Source: Corynebacterium sp.
Lineage (GTDB): Bacteria; Actinomycetota; Actinomycetes; Mycobacteriales; Mycobacteriaceae
Direction: 5' to 3'
NCBI RefSeq assembly: GCF_022712195.1
Contig: NZ_JALAGY010000034.1
Coordinates: 1-33,154 of the forward strand
DNA length: 33,154 nt
This document shows, one piece after another, positions 25,374 through 33,151 of the stretch (positions are counted from its first letter, which is position 1; the number at the start of each line of letters is the position of its first letter). The notes under the pieces are model-generated. The model saw only the letters and a list, made by a program, of their open reading frames with translations, did not search any database and was not told the origin of the DNA. The position numbers and the translations under genes are program-made.

Positions 25374-26297
25374 GTGCACTCACCCGACACTGTCGTGACC
25401 CTCTGGTTCGCCACGGCTGCGGTCCCGCGCGACGTGCTCACCTCCGAACCGACCCCGGACCGCGGCTTCGCCCGCAAGTACCTCGCCCAGCTCGGCGTCA
25501 GTCTCGAGGCGCAGGAGGCGGGCTCGTCGGCCGCCTTCGGCGACTTCTCCTCCCCCACGCACATCGGCGACTTCGACATGAACAGGTCCGCCCCGCCGGG
25601 CCCGCGCGAGTTCTACATCGGCGGCTACCCCGGACTGTCGATCGTGCAGACCGTGCTGCCTGACGCAGGCCTGCTGTCCGAGGTGCCGCTGCCCCTGCGG
25701 GACCTCATCGCCGCGGCGGACATCTACGTCACCTGCCGGACCCCGGACGACCCGGACGGGCTCGGCGGCTTCGCGCACTGGTCGGGCGGGTCGCTCAAGC
25801 GCTGCTTCACCGCCACCCGCGACAAGATCCTCGAGGACACCGGGCTGCCGGAACCTTTCGAGGCGCCGTTCTGGGAGGGCAACGTGGAGGCCACCGGGAT
25901 CCAGCTGCCGTTCCGGCCTGGCGAGTTCGCCGCCGCGGCCGAGGAGCACTGGCTCGGTTTCCGGGTGGAGCGCGAGGGCATCGACATCCCGGTCTGCGCC
26001 TTCGCCCTGGACGGACGTGCCGCCGCCCGGTCCGGGCGCCGGACGGCGACGGGCGGTTCCTCCGCAGCGCCGCACCGCCCGGTGCGTCCGGTGAACCCGA
26101 ACACGCCCGGCTACGACGACTACGCCGACGGCAAGGAGTCGGCGACCGGGGCCACCTCCGACCTGCTCAAGGGTGCTGCGCTGTCCGCGGTGACCGGGGT
26201 GGGGCGGGGTGTGCGCGGTGGTGTCCGGCTGTTCCGGACAGGGGCCCACATGATCGGCGACGAGGTCCGCCGCCGGGCACGCAACGCCGGACGGTAG
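25374..26297 (+). CDS. DUF6928-like protein of unknown function
   Basis: A 307-residue protein without membrane helices. The middle contains FYIGGYPGLSIVQT (about 76-89), FAHWSGGSLKRCF (about 133-145), FEAPFWEGN (about 162-170) and LPFRPGEFAAAAEEHWLGFRVEREG (about 176-200), the pattern I associate with DUF6928; no enzymatic role is known. The C-terminal 90 residues are low-complexity and basic, ending in a Gly/Arg-rich stretch. It starts with GTG at 25374, 6 bases after sepH, so it is probably co-expressed with that division gene; a link in function is only suggested by this. Confidence 0.65.
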   Translation: MHSPDTVVTLWFATAAVPRDVLTSEPTPDRGFARKYLAQLGVSLEAQEAGSSAAFGDFSSPTHIGDFDMNRSAPPGPREFYIGGYPGLSIVQTVLPDAGLLSEVPLPLRDLIAAADIYVTCRTPDDPDGLGGFAHWSGGSLKRCFTATRDKILEDTGLPEPFEAPFWEGNVEATGIQLPFRPGEFAAAAEEHWLGFRVEREGIDIPVCAFALDGRAAARSGRRTATGGSSAAPHRPVRPVNPNTPGYDDYADGKESATGATSDLLKGAALSAVTGVGRGVRGGVRLFRTGAHMIGDEVRRRARNAGR

Positions 26298-26402
26298 GCC
26301 TCCGCGGACGGCGTCACCGGCCCGCGCCGGACGTCGCACCCCATAATCTGCTAATCAGCACAAAGCCCCAGGTCACAGTTGCATCAGCATCTTCAGAGGT
26401 GC

Positions 26403-26427
26403 GATGTCCGGTCGACCGCCGGACGTC
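26403..26427 (-). terminator. Hairpin at the end of the rRNA methylase gene
   Basis: A 9-bp stem with one G-T wobble (26403-26411 with 26419-26427, core GTCCGG/CCGGAC) and a 7-base loop, overlapping the stop codon of the minus-strand gene. It can also serve the convergent gene ending at 26297. Confidence 0.55.
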
Positions 26428-27271
26428 AGAACTGCGCGGCGTAGAACCCGATCGCCGCCGAGGTCGCCACGTTCAACGAGTCCGTCCCCGGTGACATGGG
26501 GATCTTCGCCCGCACATCCGCCGCACGCATCGCGTGTTCGGTCAGTCCGGGCCCCTCCGCACCGACCATCACCGCCACCTTGCCGGCACCGGCGACCGCC
26601 TCGGACAGGGTCGTCCCGGTGTTCGGTGTCATCGCCACCACCCGGTATCCACGGGACCGCAGATCGGCCAGCCCACGCTGCCACGTCGTCGGGCGGGAGC
26701 CCAGGTGCGCGAAGGGGGTACGCAGGACGTGCCCCATCGACACCCGCACCACCCGCCGGTACAGCGGGTCGGCGCACCCGGCGCCCAGCAGGACCGCGCC
26801 CACCCCGAGCCCGGCGGCGTTGCGGAACAGCGCCCCGATGTTCTCGTGGTCGCCGACACCCTCCAGCACGGCGATCACCCGGTTGTCCGGGGAGAGGCCG
26901 TCCAGCACGTTCTGCGCCGACGGCTCCTCCACCCGGCCGGCGGTGGCGACGAGGCCCCGGTGCATGTCGAATCCGGCCACCTCGGCGAGCACCTCGCGGG
27001 TGACCTCGAGGAGCGGCACCCCCTCCAGACCCCGTGCCACGTCCGGGTCTGCCGCGGCGGCGTCCCGGAGCTGTTCCAGGCGGTGGGCGAAGCCGACGAC
27101 CTGCCGCACCGGGAAGCGGGACGCCGCCAGCCGCGGCACCACCAGGTTGCCTTCGGCGACGACGAGTCCTTTCCCGCCGGGCAGGTCGGGGCGCCGGTCG
27201 GAGGAGTTCAGGTCCCGGACGTCGTCGAGCCGGGGGTCTGTGGGGTCGGTGACGGGCACGGGGGTCAGCAT
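26426..27271 (-). CDS. SpoU/TrmH-family RNA 2'-O-methyltransferase
   Basis: A 281-residue SPOUT methyltransferase. After an N-terminal substrate-binding domain (1-110) with GLVVAEGNLVVPRL come the three SpoU motifs: NIGALFRNAAGLGVGAVLL (motif 1), VMVGAEGPGLTEHAM (motif 2) and IPMSPGTDSLNVATSAAIGFY (motif 3), which build the trefoil-knot SAM site. It would methylate ribose in rRNA or tRNA; the target base cannot be told from sequence. It follows the NCS2 permease gene after 4 bases on the same strand, so both share a transcript. C. glutamicum also has a SpoU gene in this neighbourhood. Confidence 0.92.
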   Translation of the reverse strand: MLTPVPVTDPTDPRLDDVRDLNSSDRRPDLPGGKGLVVAEGNLVVPRLAASRFPVRQVVGFAHRLEQLRDAAAADPDVARGLEGVPLLEVTREVLAEVAGFDMHRGLVATAGRVEEPSAQNVLDGLSPDNRVIAVLEGVGDHENIGALFRNAAGLGVGAVLLGAGCADPLYRRVVRVSMGHVLRTPFAHLGSRPTTWQRGLADLRSRGYRVVAMTPNTGTTLSEAVAGAGKVAVMVGAEGPGLTEHAMRAADVRAKIPMSPGTDSLNVATSAAIGFYAAQF

Positions 27272-27275
27272 GCCC

Positions 27276-28727
27276 CTACCCCACCGCGTCCATGATCGGG
27301 TCGATGGCGAAGTACACCACGAACATGGCCGCCACCAGGTACATCAGCCAGTGCAGTGTCCTGCCGCGGCCGGTCACCAGCGCCATCACGGCGTAGGCGA
27401 TGAAGCCCATGCCGATGCCGTTGGCGATGGAGTAGGTGTACGGCATGATCACGATCGTCAGGAAGGCGGGCAGGGCGATCTCGAACCGGGAGAAGTCGAT
27501 CTCGGTGACCTGGCCCATCATCATCGCGCCGACGACGACCAGAACGGGCGCCGCCGCCTCGATGGGAACCACGGAGTACAGCGGCGTGAGGAACATCGCG
27601 GCGAGGAAGATCACGCCGGTGACCACGTTGGCCAGACCGGTCCGGGCCCCGTCCCCGATGCCGGCGGCGGAGTCCACGAACACGGTGTTGGACGACGCCG
27701 ACACCGAACCGCCGACGGCCGCGCCGGCGCCCTCGACGATCAGGGCGGTGCGCAGGTTAGGCAGGTTGCCCTGCTCGTCGACGAGCCGGGCCTGCTTGCC
27801 CAGGGCGGTCATGGTGCCCATCGCGTCGAAGAAGTTCGCCAGCACCAGGGTGAACACCAGCAGGCAGGCCGAGAGTGCGCCGATCCTGGCGAAGGCGCCG
27901 AAGAGGTCGACGGCGCCGACGAGGCTGAGGTCCGGCACCGAACCCAGGGAGTCCGGGATCTCCGGGGTGGCCATCTGCCACCCCTTGCCCTCGCCGAAGT
28001 CGCCGGTGAGCGCCTGGACGACCATCGCGAAGACGGTGGTGACGATGATGCCGATGAACAGGCCGCCGCGCACCTTCTTCGCCACCAGGATGCCGCAGAC
28101 GACCAGTCCGAGGACGAACGTCGCCGTCGGCCAGGAGGCGATGGAGCCCTCCGCCCCCAGGGACACCGGCACGGTGGTGCCGGCCGCGTCGGGGACGCGG
28201 CGGACGAACCCGGCGTCCACCACACCGACCATGGCGATGAACAGTCCGATACCGACCCCGATCGCCGCCTTGAGCGAGTCCGGGATGGCGTTGAACACGG
28301 CTTCGCGGAATCCGGTGACGGCCAGGATCACGATGATCACGCCGTCGATGACGACCAGCCCCATAGCCTGGGGCCAGGTGAGCCCCTCGGTGGCGACGAA
28401 GGTGACCGCCACGAGGGTGTTGATGCCCAGCCCGGCGGCGATGCCGAAGGGGTACCGGGCGAAGACGCCGAAGGCGATGGTCATCACCCCGGCGGCCAGC
28501 GCGGTGACGGCGGCGACGCGTGAGGTTCCCAGCGCGTCACCGTTGCCGTCCTCCACCGTGCCCAGGATCAGCGGGTTGAGGATGATGATGTAGGCCATCG
28601 CGAAGAACGTGACGACACCGGCACGGACCTCGGTGCCGACCGTCGAACGGCGTGCGGTGATGTGGAAGTACCGGTCGAGTGCTCCGGTGGCTGGTGCGGC
28701 GGTCTTCTCGCCGGTGCTTTCTGACAT
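27276..28727 (-). CDS. NCS2 purine permease (AzgA/PbuG type)
   Basis: A 483-residue, about 13-helix transporter of the NCS2 family, AzgA branch. Diagnostic segments: TEVRAGVVTFFAMAYIIILNPLIL near the start, GINTLVAVTF, FDAMGTMTALGKQARLVDEQGN in the middle, and SSNTVFVDSAAGIGDGARTGLANVVTG. Members import adenine, guanine or hypoxanthine with protons. ATG at 28727 (MSESTG) is chosen; an ATG at 28745 would add 6 residues. It is co-transcribed with the methylase gene that follows and is divergent from the glutaminyl cyclase gene. A second purine-related gene in the window is the OHCU decarboxylase-like gene at 20315, but the two are far apart. Confidence 0.9.
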   Translation of the reverse strand: MSESTGEKTAAPATGALDRYFHITARRSTVGTEVRAGVVTFFAMAYIIILNPLILGTVEDGNGDALGTSRVAAVTALAAGVMTIAFGVFARYPFGIAAGLGINTLVAVTFVATEGLTWPQAMGLVVIDGVIIVILAVTGFREAVFNAIPDSLKAAIGVGIGLFIAMVGVVDAGFVRRVPDAAGTTVPVSLGAEGSIASWPTATFVLGLVVCGILVAKKVRGGLFIGIIVTTVFAMVVQALTGDFGEGKGWQMATPEIPDSLGSVPDLSLVGAVDLFGAFARIGALSACLLVFTLVLANFFDAMGTMTALGKQARLVDEQGNLPNLRTALIVEGAGAAVGGSVSASSNTVFVDSAAGIGDGARTGLANVVTGVIFLAAMFLTPLYSVVPIEAAAPVLVVVGAMMMGQVTEIDFSRFEIALPAFLTIVIMPYTYSIANGIGMGFIAYAVMALVTGRGRTLHWLMYLVAAMFVVYFAIDPIMDAVG

Positions 28728-28777
28728 AGGTAGTAAGAATCGCACCAGGCAGGCCTGCGTGCAAGCGGTGTGGCAGC

Positions 28778-29626
28778 ATGGACCCCATGTCCCCTCGCGT
28801 TCAGTCGCCGCCGCGTGGCGCAGCTACGGTGTCCACCCTGACCGCCGTCGTGCTGACGGTCACCACGGCTGCGTGTTCCGCTGACGGGAACTCCACCGGC
28901 GCCGTGTCGGACACGTCGACGGTGCCGGTGCTCACCGCCGAGGTCACCGCGGAGCACCCTTTCGACTCCTCGGCGTTCACCCAGGGGCTGGAGGTCATGC
29001 CGGACGGTGACCTGCTCGTGTCGACGGGGTTGAACGGCGAGTCGCGGATCTTCCGGGCACCCGTCGACGACGCGGCGTCCCCCACCGTCAGTGAGGACCT
29101 CGACGAGCGACACTTCGGCGAGGGCGCCACCCTGCACGGTGACACCGTCTGGCAGTTGACGTGGAAGTCCGGTGTCGCCTTCGCCCGTGACGCCGACACC
29201 CTGGAGGTCACCCGGACCGCCTCCTACGACGGGGAGGGGTGGGGACTGTGCTCCGACGGGGACCGGCTGGTGATGTCGGACGGCTCCCCCACCCTGACCT
29301 TCCGCGACCCGGACTCCTTCGAACGGACCGGCGACGTGGAGGTCACGCTCGACGGTGAGCCGGTGGAGGAGCTCAATGAACTGGAGTGCACCGGCACCGG
29401 GGACGGGCGTGAGGTGTGGGCGAACGTGTGGCACTCCGACCACGTCCTGCGTATCGACCCGGCCACCGGGGAGGTCACCGGGGTGGTCGAGCTCGACCTG
29501 CCCGCCGGGGACAGGGACGGCGCCGACGTGCTCAACGGCATCGCCCGGAACGCCACGGACGACGGCTTCCTGGTGACCGGCAAGCTGTGGGACACGCTCT
29601 ACGAGGTGCGGTTCAGTGAGAAGTGA
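28778..29626 (+). CDS. Glutaminyl-peptide cyclotransferase, secreted lipoprotein
   Basis: A 282-residue protein with a hydrophobic N-terminal segment ending VTTAAC (residues 28-33), which resembles a lipobox, so it is probably anchored outside the membrane. The mature part matches plant-type glutaminyl cyclases (Glu_cyclase_2): HPFDSSAFTQGLEV at about 63-76, WQLTWKSGVAFARD, LNELECTGTGDGREVWANVWHSDHVLRIDP, and VLNGIARN near the end. These five-bladed beta-propellers convert N-terminal glutamine to pyroglutamate. ATG at 28787 is an equally possible start. The next gene overlaps its end by 11 bases if that gene starts at GTG 29616. Confidence 0.85.
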   Translation: MDPMSPRVQSPPRGAATVSTLTAVVLTVTTAACSADGNSTGAVSDTSTVPVLTAEVTAEHPFDSSAFTQGLEVMPDGDLLVSTGLNGESRIFRAPVDDAASPTVSEDLDERHFGEGATLHGDTVWQLTWKSGVAFARDADTLEVTRTASYDGEGWGLCSDGDRLVMSDGSPTLTFRDPDSFERTGDVEVTLDGEPVEELNELECTGTGDGREVWANVWHSDHVLRIDPATGEVTGVVELDLPAGDRDGADVLNGIARNATDDGFLVTGKLWDTLYEVRFSEK

Positions 29627-30995
29627 CGGGGTGATGGCGCGCTCGGCCAACCGGGTGTGGGGGCTGATGGGGGCCGACGGTGCCCGCGAGTCGGGGCTGA
29701 CGGCGCTGATGTACACCTCCATCGCGAACTTCGCGGTGGACGCCGTGCTGGCGGTGTCCCTGGCCGGCACCCTGTTCTTCTCCGCGGCGGAGGCGGAGTC
29801 CCGGACGTCGGTCGCCGCGTACCTTCTGGTGACGATCGCCCCCTTCGCCCTGCTCGCCCCACTGATCGGCCCTGCCCTGGACCGGATCCGCACCGGTCGC
29901 CGTCTCGCGTTGTCCCTCACCTTCGCGGGACGGGTGATCCTGGCCGCGGTGCTGCTCCAGAACTTCGACTCCTGGGTGCTCTACCCTGCCGCGCTGGGCA
30001 TGCTGGTGCTCAGCAAGTCCTACGGGGTGCTGAAGTCCTCGGTCACCCCACGTGTGGCCCCGGACGGGCTGGACCTGGTGCGGGCCAATGCGCGCCTGAC
30101 GATCGCCGGGCACGTCGGCGGGTCCCTGGTCGCCGGCGGTGCCGCCGCCGCGATCGCCTACGTCATCGACCCGCAGGCGGCCCTGTGGCTGCTCATGGTG
30201 GTGGCGTTGTCCGGGATCTACGGGTGCGCGCTGATCCCGTCCACCGCCGAGCGCGGACAGGACGAGGTCACCGTGAGCCCCTTCGTCCCGGAGGTGTCCG
30301 GAACGGATGTCACGACACTGCAGGGCCAGCCGCGGGGTGACCGGCGCGGCCGCCACCCCACCGGCACCGTGGTGACCCGGTGGCGCCGTTCCATCCGGGT
30401 GCGTTTCCCCGACGCCGCCCGGACCTGCATGTGGGCCACCGCGTTGCAGCGGTGCGGCACCGGGTTCATGACGATCTACATCGCCTTCGTGGCCAAGTCG
30501 TCCGACCACCTGTCGGGGTTCGGGCAGCTCAGCATCCTCGCCGCGGTCGGTGCCGCCGGCGGGGTGGGGACGTTCGCCGGTAACGCGCTGGGGTCCCGGA
30601 TCCGGTTCGCCCGCCCCCAGGCCGCCGTGATGGTGCTGGGTGCGGTGTCACTGGGGTCGGTGGTGTGCGCCTCGGTGTGGGACGGGACGCTCACCGCCGC
30701 CGTCGCCACCGCGGTGCTCTCCCTGGGCAGCGCCATGTCGAAGGTGTGCCTGGACGCGGCGATCCAGTCGGGTCTCGCCCCGTCTGCGCAGGCGTCGGCG
30801 TTCGGTGTCTCCGAGACGTCGCTGCAGCTGTCGTGGGTCCTCGGCGGGACGTTGGGGATCCTGCTTCCCCCCGAGCTCACCGTCGGTATGGCTGTGCTGG
30901 CCCTCGTCGGTACAGTGATGTACGTCAATGTCGTCGCCGCGGCGCGTGGTGTCGGTCTGGGAGCCCTGATCGGTCGGGCGAGGAGTTCCCGGTGA
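29616..30995 (+). CDS. Major facilitator superfamily transporter
   Basis: A 459-residue membrane protein with about 12 helices in two halves separated by a cytosolic loop (about 205-265) rich in Arg and Gly. The early segment FALLAPLIGPALDRIRTGRRLALSL is the MFS loop 2-3 signature (D-R-x-G-R/K-R). The substrate is unknown. GTG at 29616 has GAGGTG 7 bases upstream and overlaps the previous gene by 11 bases; GTG at 29631 or ATG at 29634 are the alternatives. It lies in one operon with the glutaminyl cyclase and, probably, the DUF2771 gene 54 bases downstream, the order also seen around cspB in C. glutamicum. Confidence 0.85.
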   Translation: MRSDGVMARSANRVWGLMGADGARESGLTALMYTSIANFAVDAVLAVSLAGTLFFSAAEAESRTSVAAYLLVTIAPFALLAPLIGPALDRIRTGRRLALSLTFAGRVILAAVLLQNFDSWVLYPAALGMLVLSKSYGVLKSSVTPRVAPDGLDLVRANARLTIAGHVGGSLVAGGAAAAIAYVIDPQAALWLLMVVALSGIYGCALIPSTAERGQDEVTVSPFVPEVSGTDVTTLQGQPRGDRRGRHPTGTVVTRWRRSIRVRFPDAARTCMWATALQRCGTGFMTIYIAFVAKSSDHLSGFGQLSILAAVGAAGGVGTFAGNALGSRIRFARPQAAVMVLGAVSLGSVVCASVWDGTLTAAVATAVLSLGSAMSKVCLDAAIQSGLAPSAQASAFGVSETSLQLSWVLGGTLGILLPPELTVGMAVLALVGTVMYVNVVAAARGVGLGALIGRARSSR

Positions 30996-31049
30996 GCAGG
31001 TGCACGGTCCCGGCCCCCGAGCCCCCCGTGGACAGGAGTTCCCCACCGA

Positions 31050-31628
31050 ATGAGCACCGAGAAGCAGACGAAGAAGGAGCGGCGCAAGGCCGCCCAGCGT
31101 AGGCAGTACCTGATGTTCGGGGCGATCGTGCTCCTGGTCGTGGTCGTGGCCGGCGCGGTGCTGGGGTACCAGCGGTGGAGCGAGAACCGGCCCGGGCCGG
31201 ACCCCCAGGACCTGCGGGTCACGGTCACCGACGCCTCCGGCGAGGAGACCGAGTACGCCCCCTACTCCGTCTGCCAGCGTTTCACCGGCGACTGTGAGGA
31301 GTCTGACCCGGCGACGATCGACATCGGCCCGGACGACGAGGTCACGGTGTCTGTGCCGGAGGAGGTCAGCAGCCAGGACTGGTCCCTGCTGCGGATCTTC
31401 GACGACCAGGCGGCGAACACGGAGAACACCTGGGCCGCCGGGGAGCGGACGGAGGTCACCGTCCACGGTTCCGCGGACGCCGGTGACGGGGAGGGCGAGG
31501 GGGCCCGGCTCAGCGTGGTCGAGGTCCACGCCCTGATCCTCGGCGAGGAGGACGGCGAGGAGGTCCCCTACGGCCTGGTGTGGGCGTTCAACACCGGCGT
31601 GGAGCCGGCACCGGTCGACGGGGAGTGA
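31050..31628 (+). CDS. DUF2771 membrane-anchored protein
   Basis: A 192-residue protein with a strongly basic start (KQTKKERRKAAQRRQ), one transmembrane helix at about 21-43 and an exported domain of about 145 residues that contains YSVCQRFTGDCEE, two cysteines that could bond. This is the DUF2771 family, restricted to Corynebacteriales and without known function. ATG at 31050 has AGGAG about 10 bases upstream. It is convergent with the cold shock gene, separated by a GC-rich hairpin. Confidence 0.8.
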   Translation: MSTEKQTKKERRKAAQRRQYLMFGAIVLLVVVVAGAVLGYQRWSENRPGPDPQDLRVTVTDASGEETEYAPYSVCQRFTGDCEESDPATIDIGPDDEVTVSVPEEVSSQDWSLLRIFDDQAANTENTWAAGERTEVTVHGSADAGDGEGEGARLSVVEVHALILGEEDGEEVPYGLVWAFNTGVEPAPVDGE

Positions 31629-31636
31629 CCCCCGCC

Positions 31637-31651
31637 CCGGCCGGCCGCCGG
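31637..31651. terminator. Bidirectional hairpin between DUF2771 and csp genes
   Basis: CCGGC and GCCGG pair over CGGCC, within a longer TGACC/GGTCA pair (31626-31654). It sits between two convergent stop codons. The stem is short. Confidence 0.45.
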
Positions 31652-32053
31652 TCAGCTGTCGAGTTCGCGCGCGATGGTGCGCAGGATCTCGGCGACCTGC
31701 CGTCCTTCCCTGCGGTCGGGACGGCGCCCGGCCTCCAGGCTCGGCTGCACCCTCGACTCCAGCAGGGTCACGGTGTCCTGGACGAGTTCGTGCAGTTTGT
31801 CCGGGCTGTACCTGTGACCCCGGGGTCCCTTCTGCGGTGACGGGGCGGGCCCGTCGTCCAGCACCGTGACGCGCATCGCCTGCGGGCCCTTGCGGGCCTC
31901 GGCGAAGTCGTACTCGAGACGCTGCCCCTTGTGCAGTTCGGTGACACCGTCGGGGAGCACCTGCGACCCGACGTAGACGTCCTCACCGTCGGGGTTGGAG
32001 ACGAAGCCGAATCCCCGGTCCGGGTCGTACCACTTCACTTTTCCGGTCGGCAT
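31652..32053 (-). CDS. cspB: Cold shock protein, CspB-type with C-terminal extension
   Basis: A 133-residue protein. Residues 1-66 are a cold shock domain: MPTGKVKWYD, RNP1 RGFGFV (13-18) and RNP2-like DVYVGS (25-30), where the usual His is a Gly, as in actinobacterial CspB. The C-terminal 65 residues, after a Pro/Gly-rich hinge, contain a helical segment (PDKLHELVQDTVTLLESRVQPSLEAGRR) specific to this subgroup. It binds RNA or ssDNA as a chaperone. ATG at 32053 with AAAGGA upstream fits the fold; the open frame continues upstream but the added part has no homology. C. glutamicum has cspB at the same place, next to rpf1. Confidence 0.92.
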   Translation of the reverse strand: MPTGKVKWYDPDRGFGFVSNPDGEDVYVGSQVLPDGVTELHKGQRLEYDFAEARKGPQAMRVTVLDDGPAPSPQKGPRGHRYSPDKLHELVQDTVTLLESRVQPSLEAGRRPDRREGRQVAEILRTIARELDS

Positions 32054-32089
32054 GGTGTCGGCCTGTCCTTTCTCTACGGATGTCTTTCC

Positions 32090-32130
32090 CGTGTTACCTG
32101 TGTTGCCTGTGCTGCGTGAGTTACGCCTGT
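32090..32130 (-). repeat. Short GTAAC/GCAAC tandem repeats in the csp leader
   Basis: On the minus strand, 9-mers ACAGGCAAC, ACAGGTAAC and ACGGGAAAG follow each other, after a GCGTAAC copy further upstream. GTAAC occurs at 32097-32093 and 32124-32120. If csp is transcribed from 32159, this is in the 5' untranslated leader. Confidence 0.6.
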
Positions 32131-32214
32131 TGCACACGGCATTACCCATGGTCCGGGAGTACGCCAGTTTACCCCGGGTCACCCGGGGGCCGACATCCCC
32201 GCCACGCCCCCTGA

Positions 32215-32230
32215 TGTGATGAAGGTCACA
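32215..32230. promoter_or_regulatory. GlxR/CRP site between csp and rpf
   Basis: TGTGA-TGAAGG-TCACA has both half-sites perfect. It is centred about 63 bases upstream of the proposed csp start site and about 190 upstream of the rpf one. Mycobacterial rpfA and C. glutamicum rpf2 are known CRP/GlxR targets. Confidence 0.7.
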
Positions 32231-32239
32231 CACAGAAGA

Positions 32240-32277
32240 TAACGGTTCGATAACGTTCGAGACACGGAACGGTAACG
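32240..32277 (+). repeat. Helically phased TAACG direct repeats
   Basis: TAACG at 32240, 32251 and 32273, i.e. spacings of 11 and 22 bases, with a degenerate ACACG at the missing 32262 position and CAACG at 32285. Tandem 11-base spacing is typical of OmpR-class response regulator sites, such as MtrA. Confidence 0.6.
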
Positions 32278-32484
32278 CACTGGGCAACGGTGGTTTTCAC
32301 CCCGCCCACGACACGGATCACAATTACGTTGCCACCGCGCCAGGGCGCCTGAACAGCCACGAATCCGGGCGATCGGCGTGACTCAATCGTGACAAACCGT
32401 TACTGTCGGGTCCCAGCAATGAACACCGCGGTGACCCACGGGACCTGATCACCGCACCAACGACTCCGAAAGGAATCACCCCAC

Positions 32485-33132
32485 ATGGGACGACACACCA
32501 TCCGTAAGAGCAGCTTCAGCACCAAGCGCCTCGCCGTCGCCGGCATGGCCGCCCTGGCCCTCGGCGCCGTCGCCGCTCCGGCAGCCAACGCCGCCCCCGA
32601 CTCCGACTGGGACCGCCTCGCAGAGTGCGAGTCCGGCGGAGACTGGCACATCAACACCGGCAATGGCTTCCAGGGTGGACTGCAGTTCTCCCCGAGCACC
32701 TGGTCCGGCTACGGCGGCGACGAGTTCGCCCCCTCCGCCGACCAGGCCTCCCGCGAAGAGCAGATCGTGGTCGCCGAGCGCGTCCTCGAGGGCCAGGGCT
32801 GGGGCGCATGGCCGTCCTGCTCCGCCCAGCTGGGCCTGAACTCCGCCCCCGAGCAGCGTTCCGCCCCGGGCGCCTCCACCGGCAACGACTACGCCTCCAA
32901 CCCGCAGGAGGCGGCCGCCGACCTCAGCAGCCAGACCGACACCCTCGCCATCGACGGCGTCTGGGAGAAGGTCACCGAGGCCTTCGCCGCCAACGGCGTC
33001 GAGGTGCCCACCGAGCTGGAGTCCCTCTACAAGGCCAACCGCACGGCCCTGAACGACAACTACACCGACGGTCTCAAGCAGGCCGAGGCCGCCGCCGACC
33101 AGTACAAGGCCCTCACCGCCAACCTGGCCTGA
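32485..33132 (+). CDS. rpf1: Resuscitation-promoting factor
   Basis: A 215-residue secreted protein. A signal peptide (1-36, cut after ANA) precedes the Rpf transglycosylase domain (about 37-118): WDRLAECESGGDWHINTGNGFQGGLQFSPSTWSGYGG, with catalytic E49 and the disulfide pair C48/C112. The C-terminal 95 residues are helical and have no LysM or G5 domain, as in C. glutamicum Rpf1. It cleaves peptidoglycan and helps cells resume growth. ATG at 32485 has AAAGGAA upstream. It is divergent from cspB as in C. glutamicum; the control region holds GlxR-type and OmpR-type elements. The window ends 22 bases after the stop. Confidence 0.93.
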   Translation: MGRHTIRKSSFSTKRLAVAGMAALALGAVAAPAANAAPDSDWDRLAECESGGDWHINTGNGFQGGLQFSPSTWSGYGGDEFAPSADQASREEQIVVAERVLEGQGWGAWPSCSAQLGLNSAPEQRSAPGASTGNDYASNPQEAAADLSSQTDTLAIDGVWEKVTEAFAANGVEVPTELESLYKANRTALNDNYTDGLKQAEAAADQYKALTANLA

Positions 33133-33135
33133 TCC

Positions 33136-33151
33136 GGCCGGGCCCCCGGCC
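33136..33151 (+). terminator. Terminator of rpf
   Basis: GGCCGG pairs with CCGGCC over a GCCC loop directly after the stop codon. The structure may extend past the window edge. Confidence 0.5.

Larger units (their letters stand above)
32054..32484. promoter_or_regulatory. Divergent csp/rpf control region
   Basis: No gene in 431 bases. On the minus strand, TAAACT (32171-32166) could be the csp -10 box, giving a leader of about 105 bases with 9-mer repeats. On the plus strand, GTGACT (32378-32383) and TACTGT (32401-32406), 17 bases apart, form the likely rpf promoter with a leader of about 72 bases. A GlxR site and phased TAACG repeats lie between the two promoters. Confidence 0.55.

Noticed and set aside
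26496..28523. 675-codon plus-strand frame across the methylase and permease genes
   Set aside because: Low-complexity product rich in Gly, Asp, His and Arg, fully opposite two well-supported genes.
32054..32287. Upstream extension of the cold shock gene by 78 codons
   Set aside because: The frame is open but the fold begins at MPTGKVKWYD with a good ribosome site; the added stretch is a repeat-bearing leader.
32221..32484. Cyclic-di-AMP (ydaO) riboswitch upstream of rpf
   Set aside because: Such switches precede rpf genes in other actinobacteria, but I could not find the conserved ydaO core segments; only a loose GAATCCGGGC match is present, and the proposed promoter at 32378-32406 leaves a short leader.
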